From contig NC_092344.1 of the NCBI RefSeq assembly GCF_963676685.1, positions 98,424,749 to 98,488,748 on the forward strand: a stretch of 64,000 nucleotides of DNA, read 5' to 3'. The position numbers were made by a program, and so were the translations under genes. Under the pieces are notes generated by a model. That model saw only the letters and a program-made list of their open reading frames with translations, made no database searches and had not been told where the DNA came from. The DNA is from Mytilus edulis (Eukaryota; Mollusca; Bivalvia; Mytilida; Mytilidae). Of this stretch, positions 1 to 12,500 are shown in pieces. Position 1 is the stretch's first letter, and each line of letters starts with the position of its first letter.

Positions 1-150
1 TACCATGATTATAATTTAATACGCCAGACGCGGGTTTCGTCTACATAAGACTCATCAGTGACGCTCAGATCACAAAAGTTAAAAAGCCAAACAAGTTGAA
101 AAGCATTGAGGACCCAAAAATCCAAAAAGTTGTGCTAAGGTAATCTACTC
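1..150 (-). repeat. Retrozyme-like repeat, copy 1 (contains hammerhead ribozyme)
   Basis: Minus-strand copy of the dispersed repeat that is full length at 34147-34576. It shares the stretches TTGGGTCCTCAATGC, TGTTTGGCTTT and GATCTGAGCGTCACTGATGA. The copy is cut by the window edge on one side and fades near 150. It lies in a kinase intron upstream of the first visible exon. Confidence 0.75.
21..64 (-). ncRNA. Type I hammerhead ribozyme motif
   Basis: Read on the minus strand: stem I 5' strand GCGUCA (64-59), core CUGAUGA (58-52), stem II GUCU-UAUGU-AGAC (51-39), core GAAA (38-35), a very short stem III, cleavage triplet GUC (29-27), and stem I 3' strand UGGCGU (26-21). GCGUCA pairs with UGGCGU through six pairs, two of them G-U. 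All invariant core positions are present. Stem III has only two or so pairs, as in animal retroelement hammerheads that act as dimers. Activity is inferred, not shown. Confidence 0.7.
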
Positions 151-511
151 CTGTGATTTTTAAGTACTACATGTAGCCTGGATTTTTAATATTTAATTGT
201 ATTGTCTTTTAATAAAGTCATGCTGATTGTGAGATGCACAGAGTTTTCTCTGATTTTAACATTTTTCTGTTTGAACTTGTCCTGGTTTTCATACTACAAT
301 TGAAAACTACACGTGGCATATACTACCTGACTACTGGTATCAGATTTAGATTTGTAATCTTGTAAAACACCATTGAACTTTATAAGTTTTACATAAAGTT
401 GAATTCTTTGATTGGTTGTTTTTACGTCATGCCAGCTAACAAATTATACCTCGTTATTGTAATAGTATAGATGTTCTTCTTTATAATAATTGATGACACT
501 TTTTTCTTCAG

Positions 512-3500
512 AAATATCTACAAATTATCTGATTTTGGTACTGCTAAACCTCTCAATGACAATGATTTCTTTGTGTCACTAGTTGGAACAGATGAATACC
601 TTGTAAGTCAATGGTTACTGAGATATATGTATAATTATATAGTTCAAAGAGATTTTGTTTTAGTAAAAAAAGGAGTAAATTATTTTAGTATTTCTCAAAC
701 ACGGACTTTTTTCAAGCAATTAGAAATATTAGCTAATGCATAAGCATACAATTAGAGTAGACATTCTTGTTCCTAAAAGAAATAATATCAATTCTAAAAT
801 TGAAAGGTATTTTGTTTTAATTTTTGTAACAAGTAGATATGTGTATTCAGTTCCATCAAATATTTCTACAATTAATTATAAGCAACTTTTAAAAGATTAC
901 ACCAGAGTGAAGTGATTTAAAAATAATCATATAGATGTACTGCATTTTTATAATCAAAGGAGTGCTTTATTGAATAGTTAAAATAAATATGGATTTTATT
1001 CCATGCAATAGTATTTTTGAAAGGTATTTTATTAAATTGTGTTGATCAAGTTAAAGGCTAACTCTAATTTCTTCAAAATGGTAATACTGATCTGTAAATT
1101 TGTTTATACCAGCATCCAGATATATATAAAGCTGCCTTCATTGACAGAAGACGAGGTGGTGGATCATTCACTATATCAGCTGACTTATGGAGTCTTGGAG
1201 CCACACTTTACCACACAGTTACAGGCAAAGTGCCTTTCTCTCCATACATTGGACGGGATGATAAAAATGTTATGTATGTATTACTTTGATCCATTTTCAT
1301 TGTTTTATAAGGAATAATAGTTTATATCAAAAACAGAGTTTTGATACGTTCTTTAAAATCTTTTATAACTGAAATTAGAGATTGTCATGAATTTCCTTGT
1401 ACTGTATGATTATTTTAAACTTGAACACCAACTTTTCTAGAACACTAAACAAGAAAATCTCCTTTTCTTACACACCACACATTTTCCTGTAAAGTTAAAA
1501 AATCAAGGATTTATTTTACCAATAAACAAAACTTAGAATTGACAACAGAAAGATATTTTTCACTTAGGCTAAAGTGGTAAGTCAAGTGTAGGCTGTAAGA
1601 AATTTTAACCATTGATAATTTTATACTTTTCTCTCCCAAGAGGTTAAATGTATCAGTTTCTTGCAGGATTAGCTATAATTATGCCATTCTATTAATATTT
1701 TCAGGTTTGAGATGATCTCAGAAAAAGAATCTGGTGTTATATCAGGGGAGCAGATGTCAGCTGGTGGAAGTATTCACTGGAGTAAAAATCTCCCCAAAAC
1801 ATGCAGGCTGTCAAAGTAACGTAGACTTCTAATTTTTTGTCAAATAATAGTTTTTGTAAAAAAAAACTCAGTTAAAAAAACTAGATATAGCTGACATAAA
1901 AATAAAACCTGTAAAACTGAAACTTTACTCACTGGTAGATAATTATGTTTCACAAAAATGTAAAGGCAATCTATTTGAATAGATAAATTCTTAATGTTGT
2001 GTAAAAACTATCTTCAATCATTTTCATTGTTGTTTTCATTTTAGGGTTAGATGGTTTTCTGATGTCTTAATCATTCCATTAAAAGGCAGAGAAAAATAAA
2101 ATTGTAATCACTTTGAAAAACTATCATTAGAGACTTGCTTTTTATTATGTTTCAGATCTATGAACACCTGTGTAAAAACCATTCTTATAAATCTACTGGA
2201 AAGTGATAAAACAAAAATATGGAGTTTTGAAGATTTTTTTGATGCCGCTGATGAACTAATGAGCAGGAAACCAGTTTATGTGTTTTATCCAAATACCTGT
2301 ACAAGAAACATATTATATGTAAAACAAGAAACAAAGTAAGAATTCAAACCATTTCCTCAAATTGCATTAATAGATTTAAGAGGGGGATATGGTATTCTAG
2401 TTGGATAAATATTGTACAGTATGGGTACGGTGCAGTCCGGTGTATCCGCGCACATAAGACTTATGACTTCACTTCATTCAACTGATAAAACCAATAATTG
2501 GAAAATATTTAGTGAATACATTCATAACATACTTTTATTTCATAAAATTATCAGTTTGTAGGGTTTAAACCTCAAGATTTTGTGTAATGTGTGTCTAAAG
2601 TAAGGAAACCCCTGTTTTGAGAGTTCCTCCAATGTCCAGCGATTCGTGCATGCCTTCCAAAAATAGCTTATTTTGAATAGAGGAAAGATTTGCTGCTACG
2701 AAAGGTAGCTAAATTCAAACCAAGCACACTGCCAAGGATGCAGAGCAAAAATTATTTCAATCTGATACAAATTTGACTTAAGTAAAAACAAATTTTATCT
2801 GATGCTGTATTTTTTTAATGGACATTGGCCAAATATTGTAAATCTAGGGATTGCAGTTATTATTTCAATCTGGAACTTATCAATTTTATTCTTTTTTTTA
2901 TCCCTTTGGAATGCTAACACAATGAGAAGAACAATTTTATTTGCGTTACGAAGTTGATATAACGAAATCAGCTAATGAGCGGTATCACCGGCCGCACGGA
3001 CACCGGGGACTCCACTGTATGTGTGAAATATCATGATATAAATTCATGCAGGTCTCTAAAACTGCATCCCATATTTTAGAATAAGAATAAAAATGTTAAA
3101 GGTCTAAAATCCAAATAATACACCTTTTCGCTATTTGTCTGCCATTATTGGATATCACACAGGTTCCTGTAAAATTTTGACGTCATAAAGCAAAATATCT
3201 GACATCACAATGGAAAAGTGATTGATGTATGTGTCAAAAGTTCAAGCCGGGATTAGCAATAAGGTGTATAGGATTGTTATCAAATAAAAAAAACCCATGT
3301 AAATAACAAAATGATAGACAGAAAACAATACAAACATGTGGTATTGAAAAAAAATAAAATTATTAATAATAGATAATTTTCAAATGAAGCATGTTTAGTA
3401 AGATCTATTTTATTTTGCTATTTTGTTGAAGTCAAACGTGCAGATTTCTTAAAAATGAACCAAATTCAACTTGATATACTGACCACTAGACTAAAAAAAA

Positions 3501-6500
3501 TGTTATATTCTGACCAATTTTGATTTGTTTGTGACTACTATGATTCATCACTACAATTTAGCAAGGATTTCTTTTAGAATGTGTTTGTACCAAATGTTTT
3601 AATTGGGAAAGTCAAACATAAAAATCGATTAATTGATCCTCCAAAATTGGTAAATGTACCAAAGAAATAAATCCAAATCAAATATATCACTGAAGTCCTA
3701 TCTATTTGAAGTCATAAAGAGAAATAAAGGTACAGGAGTCAAAAGTAACCTTAATTTTAAATAGAATAGTACTACAGTCTTTAAATGTTACTTTTGTTGT
3801 AGTTTCAGGGAACTTAAGGATATGATTTCATCAGAGACAGATATTACACATGCTAACCAGTTTGTATTATATTCAGACAATCATTTGAACAATATTTTAT
3901 CAGAAACCGACTGTGTTTTTCAAAATATTTCCACTGACTATGAGAATCCACTCATTATATTAGATGTATCCAATAAAGAGGAAACAGCCAGCATTATTTA
4001 TGAACCTTGGGAACATGCAGTGTTCGGTATGTTTTTATTTACTGTAAATTCAGAAATTATTGCATGCATTTATTTTTGGGATTTTGTCATTTTAGATTAA
4101 AATGAGATTTTAAAAATGTTTGTGATATTGAGAAAAACCCTGTTCAATTCATATAAAAAATTTCAAATGTGTTTAAATTATTGCATTTTTTTGCAATAAT
4201 AAAATAATCTCAATGATTTATGAATTCACAGTACTCTGTATTCAAGATATATTTTTTTGAATTGTTAGTAACAAGATATCCTATAGCAGATTATTTTTGG
4301 AAGTTTGATTGTTGTTATGGAATTTTGAGGGGAACCAATATATTACACACAACTTCTTACAATATGCATGTGCGATCATAGAAATCAATTTAGTTTTTAA
4401 GTTTGCTTATTAGAGGCTGAAATATGAAAATAGTTATATTGTCAACTCATTTCCATAATACTAAAAATGTGCTGCTTAAAATTATGTGTATCCACAAATA
4501 TGACACAGTCCAAAGTAAAATGAATATAGCATAGAACAGTAATATTTTAGAAAGTGTTTGATAATTTCAGATGAGCCTATGCCATGTTTTGAGCTAACAG
4601 AACGAACAGTGTATGATATAAACAGAGATTATCAAGTGGCCAAAATTTATTGTGCAAAAATGTTTTTAATGGAGAAGATAATAAAGAAACTGGAATTGTT
4701 TAAAAAGTTGTTGCAGCAAACTGTTGGTGTCAGCAGGTAACACTTAACATTTTATTGTAGAATTAGTTTTTAATTTCACTGAAATCTGATAATTGTAAAT
4801 ATAATATGTTTTTCTTGGATGAGTTAGATAATCGTTGAAAAAACTTTTATTTGTGACTATTTTTTCTGGAAATAGGTCTTTTAAAAAAGATACTGTATTG
4901 TGTGTAGAGTATTTTACCTTGATCTTTTAACTTTTCTTCATTTTTGTCAAGCCTTCGACTTTAATCGAAAAAGCGAGACTAAGCGATCCAACATTCTGTC
5001 GGCGGCGGCGCCGTCCACAAGTATTGACTCTGTGGTTAAAGTTTTTGAAATTTTAATAACTTTCTAAAACTATACTGGATTTCTACCAAACTGGGACAGA
5101 AGCTTGTTTGGATCATAAGATAGTATCCAGAAGTAAATTTTGTAATTTCTGTATTTAATATATATAAATGGACTTAGTTTTTCTGCGGGGAAACATTACA
5201 TTTACTCTGTGGTTAAAGTTTTTAAAATTTTAATAACTTTCTCAAACTATCCTGGGTTTGCACTAAACTTGGACAGAAGCTTGTTTATGATCATAAGATA
5301 GTATCCAGAAGTAAATTTAAAAAAAAATAAATCTATTTTTCCCATATTTTACTTTTAAATAGACTTATATTTTCTGTCAGGAAACAACACATTCATGTAC
5401 TCTGTGGTAAAAAAAAATTAAACTTAATTTCTTATACTATTTTAGATTTGTACCAAACATGACAGAAGCTTGTTTATGATCAAAAGCTAGTATCTAGAAG
5501 GAAATTTTGTTAATATTTTGTACCCGTGTATCTGTATTTTACTTATAAACGGACTTAGTTTTTCTTCCAATTAACATTACATACAGTCTGCAGCAAGGGT
5601 CCGGAAACGGTCATATATGCCAGACATGACCGATTGGGACACTCAAAAGTCCTAAATCATTTATTGGGATTTAGGTCAAATTTTCGTTTTTCAACAGAAA
5701 TAAGTTCGGTCATTTCGTTGAGATTGAGTTTCAAATCGCCATTTTAAACATATTTTTGTTTTGTTATCGATTTTATGTAATTAAACTGCCACTCCAGTAA
5801 AGTGTTATAATCCTGAGGGCGCTCCTAATAACTATATTAATGCCTCGGGGAGCTATTGGCTAATGATCGCTAATCTCTTTACCTGTGTTTTCAGTTCACA
5901 CATGGCTATTTTAATCACAAGCTCCGAACTAATATTATAAAGAAATTAAAATTCTAAACCAACTGTCTTCATTATTTAATTACTTTTCAGCTAAGACAAT
6001 TGTCAATAATGATTTAAAATTAAATTAAAACTTGATTTAATTTACGGAGAAAAAAGATTTTTTTCACTACTAACACACGTGTGAAATTCTCTTCCGCAGA
6101 TTTGACACTAAATCGTAAATTTAAAATGATTTCTTGCTAAATAAAGCAAGTGCAACTATTTTCATTAATATTCTTACACTATTAAAGGTAAATATTAAAA
6201 AAACGATTTTCTTCTGAGATTTGGATAAACAAAACTAATCCTGGAAATAAGTCCGGAATTGTTCGTTTTAGTATTGTCGCATTACATCTGGTTTGAATTT
6301 CGACTTCAGAATCGAAAGAAACGTAAGCGATGACTGAGAAAATTACGATTTTGAGTCATTAAAATCATTTTATTCTTAAACTGTTGCCTTGCCTTAATAG
6401 CTTTTGATCGATTTTAGGAAAATGGTAGGATAAATCATGAAGTAAACGCGATGCAACAGTGAAACAAGTTCGTTGATGCTACGAGTATGAGCATACTCGT

Positions 6501-9500
6501 GCAGTAATGAGCTTTTGACAATCTGTTTTTGAAAAGGGGCACCAACTTTTATGTTATATGAAAATGACCGAAATTAGGTGAAAAAATTTCTGGATCCTTG
6601 GTCTGCAGTTAAAGTTTTTAAAACATTTATTAGGTATATAAACTATCCTGGATTTTTACCAAACTTGGACAGAAGCTTCTTACAATCAAAAGATAGTATC
6701 AAGAGGAATATTTTTATTGACTTTTTTCCTCATTTTTGTTAAGCCTGCGATTTACAGCTAAAGTAGGCAAGACCCTTACAAATTTTTTATATATGCACAT
6801 AATTCCTCCCATGGATTGACTGAATAGGTTAATACTCTGTCCCATGCTCTTGGCAAATATTTCTCAAAATACAGATAAAACTTCACAAAATTTAAATACT
6901 TGAAGTTTCAAATTTTACTGTTAACAGGTCTATTGTTTTACATGTACCAGATTATTTATTAAACAGTTAAGGGCATATGATACAGTTAAAAGGGAGATAA
7001 TGAGCTATTTTTCTTGAAATCAAACTGAGACAAATTGATTATTAGCTTCAAAATGAGTAATTTGATCCCTATTTTATTTTAAAGACAATTAGCTTGATTT
7101 TTTTATGATGGAATTTTTTGAAATTAGATATCTAAAATAAACCTACAAAATGCATTTTTTTAAATCTAAATTTATGTTGATAATTATATATATATAAACA
7201 TATTTATTTTCAAAGAATTATTGCATAAATCTAAGGCATACATGTATATAAAAAATTCCAAATGATTTTTAAAAAATCCTTTTGTGCTTATCTTTTAAAA
7301 CAAAGAGGTTAGGTATGTCTATGCAATGAATAGATTTATCTGAGAATAGTCTGGTGAAAAATAGTTTGTATGCAATTAAAAAAAATTAACTGAGAACAAA
7401 AATGTATTGTATGCCCTTAAGATTAAGTTGCTTGTGTTGATATTTGTTTTGCATACCTGAGTAAAAGCTAAACTTTCAATAATTATTTTATTTATGAAGA
7501 AAGCATAATGACCAGAAGTTGGATGTCTTATCAAGAGAGTTAAGTTTCCTACAACAAAGACTAAGTGACATCAGTAGCTTAACAGAACATTCCAAGAAAG
7601 AGAAATTTACTGCTATAACTAAAGAAGGGGATGAAGCCGAAGATGATACAATGATGGTATGTAAAAACAGAAATGCACTGATTGTAAAGAGAGCATTGAC
7701 TGCTGTGTTAAATTCTGATTACAAATTCATATATGTATTTTAACTCATTTATTTTCAAATTTGAAAATACATATCGTGTGTTCAAGCTTTGCTTACACGG
7801 ATCTGACAACACTCCATTCTACTTTCTGTGTTCATGTTTATTAAATCAGTCAATCAAATTCCTACCTAGAAAATTTTGAAGGTGTATATCATCATGACAA
7901 ATCAAGAAGCCTTAAAATAGAAAGTAGAACAGAGTATTTTCAAATCCTTGTAAGCAAAGTGTAGACACAAGATCTGCATTTTAATCAGATTGCTAATTTG
8001 ATCAAGACTGTACAGATTGACACAATAGCTTTTTATAATCTGATAGCTGTAAAATTGAAATGCTATATGATTCAGTTGAAGCATTTTCACAAATATGCCA
8101 ATTTTGCCAAAAATTGAAAAAATGTAATAATAATTGTAAAAATTTGTACTTACGTTTTTATATGTAAAGGTTACTGATTTAGAAAGATTATTTATTGCTG
8201 GATTGTACATGTTCTATATTAAGATATAGATTTCTATTCTGAAATGTATATTTTACCAATATTTGCTTCCATTTATTAAAATAAATTTTTTTGAATATTA
8301 GAAATAATAATATTTTTAGACAAAAGCCAGAGTTCAAAAATGTGAGAAAGTATTGTCAGAAATATCTGGATTATATACAGAAGAGAAAAAACTATTTCCA
8401 GGACAGAAACCATGTGCAAACTGCCTACAAAATAACACAGATAGGTATGGATTATACATTCAATTTAGAAAAAAAAGATGTGGTATTATTGCCAATGTGA
8501 CACTTATAGACCAAAGTTCAAAAGAAGCAATTATAGGCAATGAAACAGCTTTCAGCAATGAGGAAATCCAATACCATAAAGCCAGCTATTAATTTAGTAT
8601 GTTTTTTTTAAAGAAAATATGAACCATTTTATTGAAAGAATAGACAATATGGAAAAGAAATTTAAAAACTTTCGTAATTTGAATGTGAAAGTATAAAAGA
8701 GATGCATGAGCTACTAAAGGGATATTTAATCTCACAAGCTGAAAAAAAGTGGCAATGGCATGACAAAAAAAGTAAAACAACAAAAAAAGAGACATCAGTC
8801 TACATAACCCAACATTGAAAACTAAAGACTGAGCACCACCTTTTTTAAGTAATCCTTGAAGATATGTATGTTGTTAATGAGTACAAAGTAAATATAACTA
8901 ATGCCTAACCCCAATACTTTATGTGGCTTCAAATAGATATTTGAAATGACTTTAACTATTGGAAATGATTTCCTAATGTTATCTTGAAATATCTACACTT
9001 TTGATAATCTGAATCTGGAAAGGAAATAATTTTCAGCCAATATATGCAATATTAGGAGTAGAACATGTAAACGTCTATATACAAACCATGTATGTAGCTC
9101 CATAGAGGGGGCAGGCCTCCTAAATCCTCCTCTGATGTTTAATTCGTTTTGGCCATTAATGAAAAGCCAGTACAGTAAAAAACATTTAACCTTAAGCTAT
9201 GAAGTAAAAGAACATTTCTCTTAACATAATGTTCAGCTGTTTCAATTTCTAAATGTCTTTTCACAATGAAAGAACGGAATTTACTAGAATTTTTTTTTAA
9301 AGTGAGAGAAAAGTAAGGAGACATGTTGTACAATCAGAAGAATTACTGAAGAAATTTGCTGAGAGACGAAGTCAACGTATGACTGTACATATAGAATATA
9401 TGCACAATTTTGACAGGTTAGTTTGTTAGAATTTCTAATCCAATTTTTATACGCCCGTCAAAACTTTGACGGGACGTATTATGGTTTACAAATGTCCGGT

Positions 9501-12500
9501 GTCCGTCCGTCCCTCTGTCCGTCTGTCTGTCCAGCGTAAACATGTGGCACCGTAACTTGAGAACGACTTATCTAAATTTCATGAAACTTAATATTTGTTT
9601 TTTATGATGGTCAAATGATCTGATACTTTTTGGTTAAAATAAAATTTATACTTTTTGAGTTACGGCACTTTGTAACTAAAACAGGGGTGTGTTTTTTTTC
9701 ACATGTCGCACCGTATCTCAAAAACGATTCTTGATTATTGCTTAAAACTTTACACATTTCTTAGTACATATCTTAATATCTGTATACTTTTTGGTGATGA
9801 TTCAAAATTTCATTTTTGAGTTATTGAGTATTTTGTAAAAAAGGGGGAGGGTTTTTTACATGTCGCGCGGTATCTCAAAAACAATTTATGATTATTGCTT
9901 AAATCTTTACACACTTCTTTGTTATATTAATCTTGAGATCTGTATACTTTTTGGTGATGACTCAAAATTTTATTTTTGTGTTATTGAGTATTTTGTAAAA
10001 AAGGGGAGGTGTTTTTTTTTACATGTTGCGCGGTATCTCAAAAACAATTTATGATTATTGCTTGAAACTGTACACACTTCTTTGTTATATCAATCTAAAG
10101 ATCTGTATATTTTTTGGTTTGATTCAAAATTTTATTTTAGTGATATTTCAACTTGAAAGATGGTGAACCAACACCTGAAGTGGTTATCGTGCGGTTGGGT
10201 AATAGCGGGTGGATACCACGCGGTATTCACAGTTGTCTTTCACTATAAAAGCAAATAAACGTAATCAGGTGTTGGTTCACCATCTTTCAAGTTGAAGTTT
10301 ACTTTTTTACTGTGAACCCCTGCATCCGAGAGGATCCACCTTTGCCAAACTAGCGTTGTACCTAACAACCACACAGCATGAACGAAATACCGGACCATTT
10401 AAAGAGTTCTCGATCCGTTGCCGAAAATTACCAGATACGGAGAAAAAATAAGGAGAGATTTGGAAACAGAAGCAACCACAGAAACATACAAAGAAGAAGA
10501 AGTCCATCACTGAAGATTTACATACCATACATAAGTACACATGCAAAGTCAAAGAAATTCGGAATACCAGGCATTTTACTTAGGAAAAAAGGAAGGAACC
10601 AGAACCAAGATGAACCACATAAACCACAAACCATATTTATAAAGAAAAGCTTCATCCACGGACATTTTATTAGCAAAGTTAATTTTTATGAACACATCTA
10701 CCAAGATTTACAATTCCCAAAATTGCGGCGATCACACACTTCACCTTTTACTAACTCAATGGAAGCAGTACCTCCCTCGGAGCGAAGCCAGTTGAATTGG
10801 TACGGGATGGCCAATGGGGTGTTGTCCAATTTGGAAATAAACTGACATTTTATGAGCTACTTCCATCATTTCTACATTATTACCACTAGAAACTTCTATG
10901 AGGACCACTACACAGACATGCAAGAATAGGAGATAACCACATCATTAATAACTTTATTGACTAACTTTCTCTTTGAACTATACTAGATTCTTATTTTACT
11001 TTCACTTTCACTTTCTATTTATATCTATAACGTCGTCATAACAACCTCTATTGTTAAGGCAAACCGCACAACCGCAAAATTTGTACTTCACTGTTTGATT
11101 TCATGTATAATATTGTCCTGAAGACGCCACGCTTGTTGGCGAAACATGTCGACCACAATAAATTAATCACCATGCGGTAATTGATGGGTGTTGTTGTCTT
11201 TAATTACGTTTATTTAGTGATATTTGTAAAAAAAAACAGGCTGGGGGGTTTCACATGTCCCGCCGTGTCTCAAAAGCAATAAATGGTAATTGCTTAAAAC
11301 TTACTCAGAAACTATTTATGATTATTGCATAAAACTTCCACACAAGACGTCGGGTGTATCATGCGCTCATGGCGCAGCTGTTTATTCATATTTTTACTGT
11401 TAAAGCTTGCCTTTATTACTATTTCTTAAGTAACATTTAATGTTATAATCTGTAACTTGTGGTTTTACACTTGACTCATTACTAAGCAAAAGATTTTTTC
11501 TTTTTTCTTTTATATTTAAACCAGGAACTTGTTTAAGAACTGAGCAGATCATGTAAAAATCAGACAAATTGATGTTTGGAATCTTTTGATGTTTAAACAA
11601 AATTGAGATGATTTTAAAACATTTTAGTTTTAATAAAAAATATTTATAACTTTTGTAGAAAAAATATTCTGGAACATTCCAAAGAAATACAAAAGATGAT
11701 GACAATCAGTAAAACAGAATTTGAGAAAGAACATTCAGATTTCATTGCATGGAACAGGTAATGCTGTAATTATATAGCTAAACACTTATAATGATGTGAA
11801 AGCAAGAGTATGATGTTAAAGGGAGATAATTAAACTAATTTCAATTTCTTTGTAATACATGTAATACTTTATTCCAAAAGCAAGTACAGCTTATAGGATA
11901 TATATATATACATTTTTTGACAAATTAATTATACATGCACCATATCACATATACAGACATAAAATAATAAAATATTAACTACATTAAAATACATTAAATA
12001 TCTCTTATACAATACAATTTTAAGTATAACACAGATTATGAAATTCACAAAATAATTAAAAGTTAGCAGTATGGTTTCTCAGCTAATTTTAAGTCTTTAC
12101 CCAGATTGTTTATTGTACAGGGAATAATTATATCAATTTATAAGTAGAGGGGTGTCTCCAATAATATTGTTTGATATATCTTCCCTAATGTCAGCATATT
12201 TAGTAAATTCCAATAAAAAATGAAATTTGTCTTCAATGGAACTTGTATCACAATAAATACATAATGTATCTTTCCTGTCAATATAATAATATCTTCCAGT
12301 CTCTATATTCAAATTATGTGCATAAATACAGTATTTACAAATATAAGGTTTATATATATGATTCACTTGTTTGTTTAAGTAAAATTGTAAAGCATGTGTA
12401 AAAAAAATATATTTATATAATTGACATTTATTTGAGACTTTAAAGAAAGCATTTGCTTCGCTTGTAAATTTATTAACTATTCTTTCTTTTCGTTGTCTTA

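Noticed and set aside
1039..1317. 92-codon ORF over kinase exon 2
   Set aside because: Wrong frame; the correct frame reads HPDIYKAAF...ADLWSLG between AG at 1112 and GT at 1274.
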